Source: Acanthamoeba sp. SK_2022b (taxonomy: Eukaryota; Discosea; Longamoebia; Acanthamoebidae). From it: 22,955 nucleotides of DNA. Under the pieces are notes generated by a model. That model was not told the DNA's origin. It was given only the letters and a program-made list of their open reading frames with translations, and made no database searches. Of the stretch, positions 1 to 6,779 are shown in pieces. Position 1 is the first letter of the stretch. Each line of letters starts with the position of its first letter. Made by a program: the position numbers and the translations under genes. Where the stretch lies: contig JANDJZ010000996.1 in the NCBI GenBank assembly GCA_027943245.1, positions 1 to 22,955 of the forward strand, given 5' to 3'.

Positions 1-28
1 GGATGCCAGGCGAATTTGCCTGGCATCC
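1..28 (-). terminator. Hairpin downstream of serA, probable terminator
   Basis: GGATGCCAGG at 1-10 pairs perfectly with CCTGGCATCC at 19-28. A further C-G pair closes a short AT-rich loop. It lies about 43 bp beyond the serA stop codon, so it is placed to end serA transcription. Any T-tract on the serA side falls outside the window, so orientation cannot be settled; it could also serve a gene converging from the left. Confidence 0.6.
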
Positions 29-70
29 TTCGGTCTTCCTGGCAGCTGGGCGCGGGGCGCCCGGCCGGCC

Positions 71-1324
71 TCAGCTCAGCTGGCGCAGGCGCACCGTCTC
101 GGGCATGGACGCCAGCTCGGCGAGCACGTCGGGGCCGACCTCGGCGGCGACCTCGGTGATGACGTAGCCGACCTCGCCGCGCGTCGAGAGCGACTGCGAC
201 TCGATGTTGACCTCGTGGTCGCCGAGGATGCCGTTGATGCGCGCGAGCACGCCGGGCGCGTTCTGGTGCAGGTGCGCCAGGCGGTGGCGCTGGCCGTCGC
301 TCTTGAGGGTGATCTCGGGCAGGTTCACGCTCAGCGACGTGCCGCCGAACGCGGTGTACGTGCGCAGCTTGGACGCGACGAAGCGGCCGATGTCCTGCTG
401 GGCCTCCTCGGTCGAGCCGCCCACGTGCGGGGTGAGGATGACGTTGGCCAGCCCCTGCAGCTCGGACACGAACGGGTCGCCCTGCGCCTTGGGCTCCACC
501 GGGAAGACGTCCAGCGCCGCGCCGGCGATGTGGCCGGACTCGATGTGCTTGCGCAGCGCGGCGGTGTCGACGGCGATGCCGCGCGAGAGGTTGAGGAACA
601 GCGAGCGCGGCTTCATCCGGCTCATCTCGTCGTCGCCGAACAGGCCGGCGTTGCCCGGACGTCCGTCGACGTGCAGCGTGACGACGTCCGAGACCTCGAG
701 CAGCTCCTCCAGCGTGGAGCAGCGGCGGGCGTTGCCGAGCGCGAGCTTGTCGTCGATGTCGTAGAAGACGACCGACATGCCCAGCGCCTCGGCGACGACC
801 GACAGCTGGCTGCCGATGTTGCCGTAGCCGACGATGCCGACCGTGCGGCCGCGCACCTCGTGGCTGCCGGCGGCGGACTTGTTCCACACGCCGGCATGCA
901 TGCTCGTCGACTTCTCGTGCAGGCGGCGGGCCAGCGAGATGATCTCGGCGATCGCCAGCTCCACGACGCTGCGCGTGTTGGAGTACGGGGCGTTGAACAC
1001 CGCGACGCCGTGACGCGTGGTCGCGGCCAGGTCGATCTGGTTGGTGCCGATGCAGAACGCGCCGATCGCCAGCAGGCTGTCGGCGGCCTCGAGCACCTTC
1101 TCGGTGATGTACGTGGTCGAGCGGATGCCCAGGACGTGGACGCCGGCGATCTTCTCGATCAGCTCGTCCTCGGACAGCGCCCGGGTCATCGTCTCGACCT
1201 GGTAGCCCTTGCCGCGCAGGAAGTCGGCACCGTCGGCGTGGATGTTCTCCAGCAGCAGGACGCGGACCTCGGCGTCGTCGACGCGCTCGGGCAGGGGGGA
1301 CGTGGCGGTCATGCTCATCATCAT
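71..1324 (-). CDS. serA: D-3-phosphoglycerate dehydrogenase, short (E. coli-like) ACT-domain type
   Basis: Oxidises 3-phosphoglycerate to 3-phosphohydroxypyruvate with NAD+, the first step of serine synthesis in the cytoplasm. The 417-residue protein has the 2-hydroxyacid dehydrogenase fold. The Rossmann motif GYGNIG lies at about 166-171, and the catalytic trio Arg248 (LSRG), Glu277 (FPVEP) and His300 (TPHVGG) is present. A C-terminal ACT domain spans about 347-417. Its His353, Asn355 and Asn373 keep the spacing of the E. coli serine-binding residues (H-x-N-x17-N), so feedback inhibition by serine is likely. Length and domain order match the roughly 410-residue E. coli form, not the roughly 530-residue form with an extra domain that is common in actinobacteria. 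Three consecutive ATGs open the gene; GGAGGAG lies 7 nt before the first. The gene stands alone, with a leader of about 120 nt. Confidence 0.93.
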   Translation of the reverse strand: MMMSMTATSPLPERVDDAEVRVLLLENIHADGADFLRGKGYQVETMTRALSEDELIEKIAGVHVLGIRSTTYITEKVLEAADSLLAIGAFCIGTNQIDLAATTRHGVAVFNAPYSNTRSVVELAIAEIISLARRLHEKSTSMHAGVWNKSAAGSHEVRGRTVGIVGYGNIGSQLSVVAEALGMSVVFYDIDDKLALGNARRCSTLEELLEVSDVVTLHVDGRPGNAGLFGDDEMSRMKPRSLFLNLSRGIAVDTAALRKHIESGHIAGAALDVFPVEPKAQGDPFVSELQGLANVILTPHVGGSTEEAQQDIGRFVASKLRTYTAFGGTSLSVNLPEITLKSDGQRHRLAHLHQNAPGVLARINGILGDHEVNIESQSLSTRGEVGYVITEVAAEVGPDVLAELASMPETVRLRQLS

Positions 1325-1458
1325 GGCGGAACTCCTCCAGTCAGCGGACAGCGGCTGACGTGGGGGCCCAGGCGTACGGTCCCGTCGTCGTGCTCGTCAG
1401 CTGCTCCCTGGTGGTAGACCACCTCAACGCCAGTCGCGGCTGCGTGATTCCGAGTCTA
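1325..1458 (-). promoter_or_regulatory. serA promoter and leader with palindrome and alternating stems
   Basis: On the minus strand a candidate -10 (TAGACT, 1458-1453) would start a leader of about 120 nt. Within it, GGTGGT-N2-ACCACC (1410-1423) is a 14-bp palindrome of the TGGT-N2-ACCA type used by many GntR-family regulators. Further down, GCTGACG (1401-1395), CGTCAGC (1360-1354) and GCTGAC (1345-1340) can form two mutually exclusive stems. The second stem abuts the Shine-Dalgarno sequence. No -35 match was seen. The -10 and both structural elements are inferences from sequence alone. Confidence 0.4.
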
Positions 1459-1519
1459 GGCGACGCGCGAAGGGCGCCCCGACGCCGTCCGGACGACGGA
1501 CGCGCGGGGCCCCGCCGGC

Positions 1520-1954
1520 TCAGGACTCCGCGGACGAGCGTCCGGCGAACATCGCGATCGCCTCGGACGGGACCTCCTGCTCGAGGTTGGCCAGACGCAC
1601 CTGACCCTGCGCGATGAGCTTGCCGTCCTGGTTGACGGTGTCCAGGTGCCACAGCTGCTGGGTGCGTCCGCGGTGGATGGGCGTCGCGGTCGTGGTGACC
1701 GTGTCGCCGACCCGGGCCTGGCGGATGAAGTCGGTGGAGTTGTTCGTGCCGACGACGACGCCCTTGGTGCCGAGCCACACCTGGCCGGCGATGCTGGCCG
1801 TCGACTCGTGCACCGCGCAGTAGACGCCGCCGTGCGGGATGCCGAAGGGCTGCAGGTGCTGCTCGCCGAGGGTGAGCCGCACGACGACCTTGTCCGGGCC
1901 GACCTCCACGTGCTCGACGCCGAGGATGCCGTCCAGTCCGGGGTTCGAAGTCAT
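1520..1954 (-). CDS. PaaI-family hotdog thioesterase
   Basis: A 144-residue single hotdog-fold protein of the kind that hydrolyses aryl- or acyl-CoA thioesters in the cytoplasm. The PaaI/YbgC-type signature HGGVYCAVHES lies at 41-51, with Glu50 at the position of the general acid/base region. The block GTNNSTDFIRQARVGD at about 68-83 is typical of the second half of the fold. Length is normal for the family. The start is an ATG 6 nt after TAGGGT on the minus strand, with no Shine-Dalgarno sequence, which suggests a leaderless message. Substrate cannot be read from sequence. The neighbouring copper operon is divergent and probably unrelated. Confidence 0.85.
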   Translation of the reverse strand: MTSNPGLDGILGVEHVEVGPDKVVVRLTLGEQHLQPFGIPHGGVYCAVHESTASIAGQVWLGTKGVVVGTNNSTDFIRQARVGDTVTTTATPIHRGRTQQLWHLDTVNQDGKLIAQGQVRLANLEQEVPSEAIAMFAGRSSAES

Positions 1955-1960
1955 GCCCGC

Positions 1961-1966
1961 ACCCTA
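1961..1966 (-). promoter_or_regulatory. Leaderless -10 element of the thioesterase gene
   Basis: TAGGGT on the minus strand is followed by 6 nt (GCGGGC) and then the ATG at 1954. This places the transcription start at or beside the start codon. There is no purine-rich ribosome-binding site. TTCGAC at 1988-1983, 16 bp upstream, is a possible weak -35. Confidence 0.6.
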
Positions 1967-2103
1967 GCCAGCGCGCCGGATCGTCGAACGTCCTGGTGGC
2001 GCGGACCTCCTCGCCGGCGTCACGCCCTTCGACCTGAGCGCTGCGCCCCGACGGCCGGCGTCGACGTCACGTCCTGATCCCGCCGGGCGCTGCCGCGCCC
2101 CCC

Positions 2104-2132
2104 TTGAACGCATTACCCCCGGGGGGTATGTT
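2104..2132 (+). promoter_or_regulatory. csoR-copZ-copA promoter with embedded CsoR operator
   Basis: TTGAAC (2104-2109) and TATGTT (2127-2132) form a -35/-10 pair with a 17-bp spacer. Filling the spacer and entering the -10 is TACCCCC-GGGGGGTA (2114-2128), which matches the known CsoR operator form of a C-tract and G-tract flanked by TA/AT. CsoR bound here would block RNA polymerase, and copper would release it. The start of transcription should fall near 2139, giving a short leader with AAGGAG at 2145-2150. Confidence 0.85.
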
Positions 2133-2156
2133 CGAGAGTGAGCGAAGGAGCCCGAC

Positions 2157-2456
2157 ATGGACCAGCACCACCAGCACCCCGGCTACAGCGACGACAAGGT
2201 CGCCGTCCTCAAGCGGCTGCGCCGCGTCGAGGGACAGGTGCGGGGGCTGACCCGCATGGTCGAGGAGGACACGTACTGCATCGACGTCCTCACCCAGGTC
2301 TCGGCGACCACCCGGGCGCTCGAGGCCGTCGCGCTCAAGCTGCTCGAGGAGCACCTGGCCCACTGCGTCGTCGACGCCGCGCGCGCCGGGGGCCCCGAGG
2401 CCGACGTCAAGGTCAAGGAAGCCACCGACGCCATCGCGCGCCTGGTCCGCTCCTGA
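2157..2456 (+). CDS. csoR: Copper-sensing repressor CsoR
   Basis: A 99-residue all-alpha DUF156 (CsoR/RcnR) repressor that binds DNA as a tetramer and lets go when it binds Cu(I). The copper ligands Cys41, His66 and Cys70 keep the spacing of M. tuberculosis CsoR (Cys36, His61, Cys65). The basic N-terminal segment KRLRRVEGQVRG (about 19-30) is the family hallmark. A His-rich N-terminus (HHQHP, residues 4-8) may add weak metal binding. AAGGAG precedes the ATG by 6 nt. It is first in the operon, just downstream of its own operator, so it should be autoregulated. copZ begins 22 nt after its stop. Confidence 0.95.
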   Translation: MDQHHQHPGYSDDKVAVLKRLRRVEGQVRGLTRMVEEDTYCIDVLTQVSATTRALEAVALKLLEEHLAHCVVDAARAGGPEADVKVKEATDAIARLVRS

Positions 2457-2478
2457 CACCCACCGAGAGGACACCACC

Positions 2479-2715
2479 ATGAGCACCAGCACCTACCGCG
2501 TCACCGGCATGACCTGCGGCCACTGCGTCAGCGCGGTCACCGAGGAGATCAGCGCCCTGCCCGGCGTCACCGACGTCGCCGTCGACCTGGTCAAGGGCGG
2601 CACGTCGACCGTCACGGTGACCAGCGACGCCGCGCTGGACGAGTCCGCGGTCGCCGGAGCGGTCGACGAGGCCGGGTACGCCCTGGCCGGGCCGCGCGAC
2701 CTCCCCCTCGCATGA
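2479..2715 (+). CDS. copZ: Copper chaperone CopZ (heavy-metal-associated domain)
   Basis: A 78-residue HMA-fold protein that carries Cu(I) in the cytoplasm, probably to the ATPase encoded next to it. The metal site MTCGHC lies at residues 11-16, with Cys13 and Cys16 as ligands. The rest follows the beta-alpha-beta-beta-alpha-beta pattern. GAGAGG lies 8 nt before the ATG. Its stop overlaps the start of copA (ATGA at 2712-2715), which implies translational coupling. Confidence 0.93.
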   Translation: MSTSTYRVTGMTCGHCVSAVTEEISALPGVTDVAVDLVKGGTSTVTVTSDAALDESAVAGAVDEAGYALAGPRDLPLA

Positions 2716-4955
2716 GCGCCGAGCCACAGGTCCAGGACGCCACCGGCCTCGACCTGGTCACCCACCGCCTCGACGTGCACGGCATGAGCTGCACGTCCTG
2801 CGCCGCCCGGGTGGAGAAGAAGCTCAACAGGCTCGACGGCGTCCACGCGACGGTCAGCTACGCCACCGAGAAGGCCGTCGTCCAGGCCCCGGCCGACGTG
2901 GACGTCGAGACGCTGCTGGGCACCGTGCGGGCCACGGGCTACGAGGCGAGCGTCCGGCCCGACCCGCACGCCCACCACCACGGCGACGAGCACGCCGGCC
3001 ACGACATGTCCGACGGCGGCCTGCACGGCCCGGCGTCCCTGCTGCGCCGGCTCAAGGTCGCCGCGGTGCTGACCGTCCCGGTCGTGCTGCTGTCGATGGT
3101 CCCGGCCCTGCAGGTCGACTACTGGCAGTGGGTCGCCCTCGCCCTGGCCACCCCGGTAGTCGTGTGGTCGGCGTACCCGTTCCACCACGCCGCCGTGCTC
3201 AACGCGCGCCACCGCGCGGTCACGATGGACACGCTCGTGAGCCTCGGCGTCGGCGCCGCCTACCTGTGGTCCGTCGTCGCCCTGGTGTTCGGGGACGCGG
3301 GCATGGTCGGCATGACGATGGAGTGGCAGTGGCTGTCGCGCGGCGGCGGCCTGCACGAGATCTACCTCGAGGTCGCCACGGCGGTGACCGTGTTCATCCT
3401 GGCCGGCCACTACCTCGAGGCCGGCGCCAAGAAGAAGGCCGGCGCCGCGCTGCGTGCCCTCATGGACCTCGGCGTCCGCGAGGTCACCGTGCTGCGCGAC
3501 GGCGTCGAGCAGCGGGTCTCCCCCGACGAGCTCGGCGTCGGCGACCGGTTCGTCGTCCGCCCCGGCGAGCGGATCGCCACCGACGGCGTCGTCGAGGAGG
3601 GCACCTCCGGCGTCGACGAGTCGATGCTGACCGGCGAGTCGCTGCCCGTGGACGTCGCGCCGGGCGACACCGTCACCGGCTCGACCGTCAACCAGGGCGG
3701 ACGCCTCGTCGTGCGGGCCACCGCGGTCGGCGCCGACACCCAGCTGGCGCAGATGGCGCGGCTGGTCGAGGACGCCCAGGACGGCAAGGCCGACGTGCAG
3801 CGCCTGGCCGACCGGGTCTCGTCCTGGTTCGTCCCGGCGGTGATCGTGGTGGCGCTGCTGACGCTCGCCGGCTGGCTGCTGCTCAGCGGCGACGTGACCG
3901 CCGCGTTCACCGCGGCGGTGGCGGTGCTCATCATCGCCTGCCCCTGCGCCCTGGGCCTGGCCACGCCGACCGCGCTCATGGTCGGAACCGGCCGCGGCGC
4001 CCAGCTCGGCATCCTCATCAAGGGTCCCCAGGTCTTGGAGTCCACGCGCACGGTCGACACCGTCGTGCTCGACAAGACCGGCACCGTGACCACCGGTGAG
4101 ATGACCGTCGTCGACGTCCACCCGGCCGACGGCGTCGACGAGGGACGGCTGCGCCGGGTCGCGGCGACGCTCGAGCACGCGTCCGAGCACCCCGTGGCGC
4201 GGGCCGTCGCCACCCTGGCCGAGCCCGGCCGGGTCGACGGCTTCGTCAACCACGCGGGGCAGGGCGTCGCCGGCACCGTCGACGGTGCCGCCGCGCTGGC
4301 GGGACGTCCGTCGTGGCTGGCGGAGCAGGGCGTGGACGTCCCCGACGCGCTCACCGGCGCGCTCGGCACGACGGTCGCCGTCGCCCACGACGGCGTCCTG
4401 CTGGGCACCGTCACGGTCGCCGACACGGTGAAGGCGTCGTCGCGGCAGGCGGTCGCGGACCTGCGCCGGCTCGGGCTGGAGCCGGTGCTGCTGACCGGCG
4501 ACCGGCAGGCGGTGGCCGACGCCGTCGCCGCGGACGTCGGCATCGACCGGGTCCACGCCGAGGTCACGCCCGAGCGGAAGCTCGAGGTCGTCCGCGAGCT
4601 CCAGGCCCGCGACCGGGTCGTGGCGATGGTCGGCGACGGGGTCAACGACGCCGCCGCGCTGGCCGGGGCCGACCTGGGCATCGCGATGGGCACCGGCACC
4701 GACGTGGCCATCCAGGCGTCGGACCTCACGCTGGTGAAGGGCGACCTGGCCACCGCGGTCGACGCCGTGCGGCTCTCGCGCGCCACGCTGCGCACGATCA
4801 AGGGCAACCTGTTCTGGGCGTTCGCCTACAACGTCGCGGCGATCCCGCTCGCGGTGGCCGGCCTGCTCAACCCGATGGTGGCCGGCCTGGCGATGGCGTT
4901 CAGCTCGGTGTTCGTCGTGACGAACAGCCTGCGGCTGCGCCGCTTCGGCCGCTAG
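2712..4955 (+). CDS. copA: Cu(I)-exporting P1B-1 ATPase CopA
   Basis: An inner-membrane pump of 747 residues that exports Cu(I) using ATP. In order: one HMA domain with GMSCTSC (Cys27, Cys30); a His-rich linker ([12 protein letters not shown], about 86-97); membrane segments from about 112; the actuator motif TGES (307-310); the intramembrane copper site CPC (410-412); the phosphorylated Asp454 in DKTGT; the HP motif (493-494); GDGVND (641-646); and the last membrane pair carrying YN (706-707) and MAFSS (728-732). CPC with YN and MxxSS is the signature of copper-specific P1B-1 pumps. The ATG overlaps the copZ stop by ATGA. The TAG stop lies in a CTAG that also supplies the stop of the convergent TetR gene. 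Confidence 0.96.
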   Translation: MSAEPQVQDATGLDLVTHRLDVHGMSCTSCAARVEKKLNRLDGVHATVSYATEKAVVQAPADVDVETLLGTVRATGYEASVRPDPHAHHHGDEHAGHDMSDGGLHGPASLLRRLKVAAVLTVPVVLLSMVPALQVDYWQWVALALATPVVVWSAYPFHHAAVLNARHRAVTMDTLVSLGVGAAYLWSVVALVFGDAGMVGMTMEWQWLSRGGGLHEIYLEVATAVTVFILAGHYLEAGAKKKAGAALRALMDLGVREVTVLRDGVEQRVSPDELGVGDRFVVRPGERIATDGVVEEGTSGVDESMLTGESLPVDVAPGDTVTGSTVNQGGRLVVRATAVGADTQLAQMARLVEDAQDGKADVQRLADRVSSWFVPAVIVVALLTLAGWLLLSGDVTAAFTAAVAVLIIACPCALGLATPTALMVGTGRGAQLGILIKGPQVLESTRTVDTVVLDKTGTVTTGEMTVVDVHPADGVDEGRLRRVAATLEHASEHPVARAVATLAEPGRVDGFVNHAGQGVAGTVDGAAALAGRPSWLAEQGVDVPDALTGALGTTVAVAHDGVLLGTVTVADTVKASSRQAVADLRRLGLEPVLLTGDRQAVADAVAADVGIDRVHAEVTPERKLEVVRELQARDRVVAMVGDGVNDAAALAGADLGIAMGTGTDVAIQASDLTLVKGDLATAVDAVRLSRATLRTIKGNLFWAFAYNVAAIPLAVAGLLNPMVAGLAMAFSSVFVVTNSLRLRRFGR

Positions 4956-5566
4956 GTGCGGGCGACGGCCCGCAGGACGAACGCCACCACGTGGTCCTCG
5001 TCGGCCTCGGTGGGCGCGATCTCCTCGCGGGCCAGTCGCTCGACCCGGTTCAGCAGGACGGCGGCCGCGGCGTGCGTGTCGCGGTCGACGTCCTGCGAGC
5101 CGAGCGCGAGGGCGGGCACGGCGAGCAGCCGGGCGAGGGCGTCCTCGAGCGTCTGACGGCCGCGGGCGACGGGCGGGGCCGTCGCGAGCAGCGTGTGCAT
5201 GCGGGTGAACCCGCCGACGGCGGCGAGGTCGGCCAGCACGGCGGCGACCATCGCGCGGATCTTCCCGCGGCTGCCCAGGTGGTCGGCCATGCGTCGCTCG
5301 GCGTGGGCGACGATGCGCCGGACGTCGTCCTCGACGATGGCGGTGACGAAGGCGTCCTTGCCGGCGAAGTAGCGGTAGAAGGCGTCGATCGAGACGGCCG
5401 CGGCCTTGACGATCTCGGCCACCTTGACCGCCTCGCCGCGGCGCAGGGTGTCGCGCCCGACCTCGACCAGGCGGGCCACCTCGGCCTCGGCGATCTCGGC
5501 CCGTCCGTTGAGCCCGCGGCGCACCGCCAGCTCGGTGACCTCCGTGAGGTCGCTCGTGTCGGTCAT
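4952..5566 (-). CDS. TetR-family transcriptional regulator
   Basis: A 204-residue predicted repressor. The N-terminal helix-turn-helix covers about 45-80 and includes [20 protein letters not shown], ending in the typical [10 protein letters not shown]. The N-terminal extension before the HTH (about 30 residues) is longer than usual. The ligand-binding half is helical and not assignable to an effector. GGAGG precedes the ATG. It ends tail-to-tail with copA, sharing CTAG, so a role in copper control is unlikely from position alone. The nearest upstream gene is npdG in the same direction, 112 bp away. It probably controls its own promoter. Confidence 0.85.
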   Translation of the reverse strand: MTDTSDLTEVTELAVRRGLNGRAEIAEAEVARLVEVGRDTLRRGEAVKVAEIVKAAAVSIDAFYRYFAGKDAFVTAIVEDDVRRIVAHAERRMADHLGSRGKIRAMVAAVLADLAAVGGFTRMHTLLATAPPVARGRQTLEDALARLLAVPALALGSQDVDRDTHAAAAVLLNRVERLAREEIAPTEADEDHVVAFVLRAVART

Positions 5567-5624
5567 CCTGACCTCCTGCCTCCGCGGCCCGTCGTTCCAG
5601 GGCCGAACGTCCGTCGGAGAAGCA

Positions 5625-5637
5625 AGAATATCGTTCT
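5625..5637 (-). promoter_or_regulatory. Probable tetR promoter -10 inside an inverted repeat
   Basis: AGAACGATATTCT on the minus strand is an inverted repeat (AGAA-N5-TTCT) containing TATTCT, a good -10, about 60 bp before the tetR start. A repressor dimer could sit here and autoregulate. The arms are short and no -35 is evident. Confidence 0.4.
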
Positions 5638-5678
5638 GGCGGGTCGGGCCGCCATCCGAGCGCCGGGCCAGCGCGCGG

Positions 5679-6356
5679 TCAGACGTCGGTGATGCGGACG
5701 CCGGCGTGGGCCTTGTAGCGGCGGTTCATGGCGATGAGGTTGGCCGTGAACGCCTCGACCTGGTGCGCGTTGCGCTTGCGCCCGCCGTAGACGCCGCGGA
5801 CGCCCGGGATCGTCTCGGCGAGCGCCTGCACGAGGTCGGTCGCCTCGCGGTCGTCGTCGCCGAGCACGAGCACGTCGGTGTCGACGCTGGTGACCTCGGG
5901 GTCGTCCAGCAGCACGGCGCTGACGTTGTGGAACGCGCCCACCACCCGGCTGTCGGCAAGGATCGCGGCGGCCTGCTCGGTCGCCGAGCCCTCCTCGACC
6001 GCGAGCGCGTACGGGCCGCGCTTGTCGAAGCCGAGCGGGTTCACGCAGTCGACGACGATCTTGCCGTCCAGCTGCGGCTTGAGCTCGGTGAGCAGCTCAC
6101 GGTGCCCGTCCCACGGCACGACGACGAGCACGAGGTCGCCGGCGGACGCGGCGTCGGCGTTGGCCGCGCCGGTCACGTCGCCGCCGGTGGCCTGCGCCAG
6201 CTCCGCGGCGGCGGCCTGCGCCTTCTCGGCGCTGCGGCTGCCCAGGACGACGCGGACACCGGCGGTCGCGAAGCGACGGGCCAGGCCGCGGCCCTGCGGT
6301 CCGGTGCCGCCCAGGACGGCCACGGTCCCGAAGTCGGGGGTCGGCTGCTCGGTCAC
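5679..6356 (-). CDS. npdG: NADPH-dependent F420 reductase (F420H2:NADP+ oxidoreductase)
   Basis: A 225-residue cytoplasmic enzyme that exchanges hydride between NADP(H) and deazaflavin cofactor F420. The N-terminal Rossmann motif GGTGPQGRG lies at about 16-24, followed by SRS (about 40-42), a common NADP-phosphate-recognition feature. The C-terminal block RKRNAHQVEAFTANLIAMNRRYKAHAG (conserved in Fno/NpdG proteins) is the clearest family mark; shorter matches inside it are NAHQVEAFTANL and RRYKAHAG. Length is normal. The start is a GTG with AGAGGAG 7 nt upstream. It implies the organism makes F420, as many actinobacteria do; no F420-synthesis gene is in the window. Confidence 0.9.
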   Translation of the reverse strand: MTEQPTPDFGTVAVLGGTGPQGRGLARRFATAGVRVVLGSRSAEKAQAAAAELAQATGGDVTGAANADAASAGDLVLVVVPWDGHRELLTELKPQLDGKIVVDCVNPLGFDKRGPYALAVEEGSATEQAAAILADSRVVGAFHNVSAVLLDDPEVTSVDTDVLVLGDDDREATDLVQALAETIPGVRGVYGGRKRNAHQVEAFTANLIAMNRRYKAHAGVRITDV

Positions 6357-6431
6357 GTCGTGCTCCTCTCGAGGGGTGCCTGAAGGCTGTCACACCGTCT
6401 GTCTGCCCGGGCGGGCCACCCGGCCCGGGAC

Positions 6432-6437
6432 TACGAT
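6432..6437 (+). promoter_or_regulatory. Leaderless -10 for the YscW-like gene and ABC exporter
   Basis: TACGAT is followed by 6 nt (CGGGGC) and a GTG start at 6444, with no Shine-Dalgarno sequence. This is the same geometry as before four other genes in the window. The promoter probably drives the two-gene unit to 8734. Confidence 0.6.
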
Positions 6438-6443
6438 CGGGGC

Positions 6444-6779
6444 GTGACCCAGGACCCCAGCCGCCCCTCCGTCCTCGCCGTCCCCGTCACGGTGACCATC
6501 CCCGAACGGGTCGGCCTGGGCGGCGGCGCCGTCGTGACCGTCAAGCTCGTCGACTCCAAGAGCGAGGTGCTGGCCGCCACGAGCGTCGAGACCACCTCCA
6601 TGCCGGTCGAGGTGACGCTGCAGACCGACGTCGCCGACGTGCGCAACCCCCAGCGCCTGTTCCTGTGGGGACGGCTGAACAGCACCGTCGGCGTGTGGGG
6701 CACCGTGGAGCTGAAGAAGGTCCGCGACGACGAGAGCGAGCTCGCGCTGACCCGTGTCGACGGCGGCGCCGGAGACTGA
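6444..6779 (+). CDS. Small beta-rich protein resembling the YscW/YbaY domain
   Basis: A 111-residue protein, mostly beta strand by composition, with alternating Val/Thr (VPVTVTIPERVGLGGGAVVT at about 13-32). That block and the later NPQRLFLWGRLN (about 68-79) recall the YscW/YbaY domain of small lipoproteins that act as secretin pilots or are of unknown role in E. coli. Here there is no signal peptide, lipobox or cysteine, so it is probably cytoplasmic. The family call is from memory of the pattern and is tentative. It starts with GTG on a probably leaderless message. Its TGA overlaps the ATG of the ABC exporter (TGATG), so the two are translationally coupled and may work together. Confidence 0.7.
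   Translation: MTQDPSRPSVLAVPVTVTIPERVGLGGGAVVTVKLVDSKSEVLAATSVETTSMPVEVTLQTDVADVRNPQRLFLWGRLNSTVGVWGTVELKKVRDDESELALTRVDGGAGD

Noticed and set aside
1341..1778. Open frame of 145 codons overlapping the thioesterase and serA leader on the minus strand
   Set aside because: It overlaps the well-supported thioesterase in another frame and has His/Arg-rich shadow composition.
2493..4556. Long open frame (687 codons) antisense to copA
   Set aside because: Composition is Asp/Gly/His/Arg-rich low-complexity typical of the antisense of GC-rich genes, with no recognisable domain; copA is certain.
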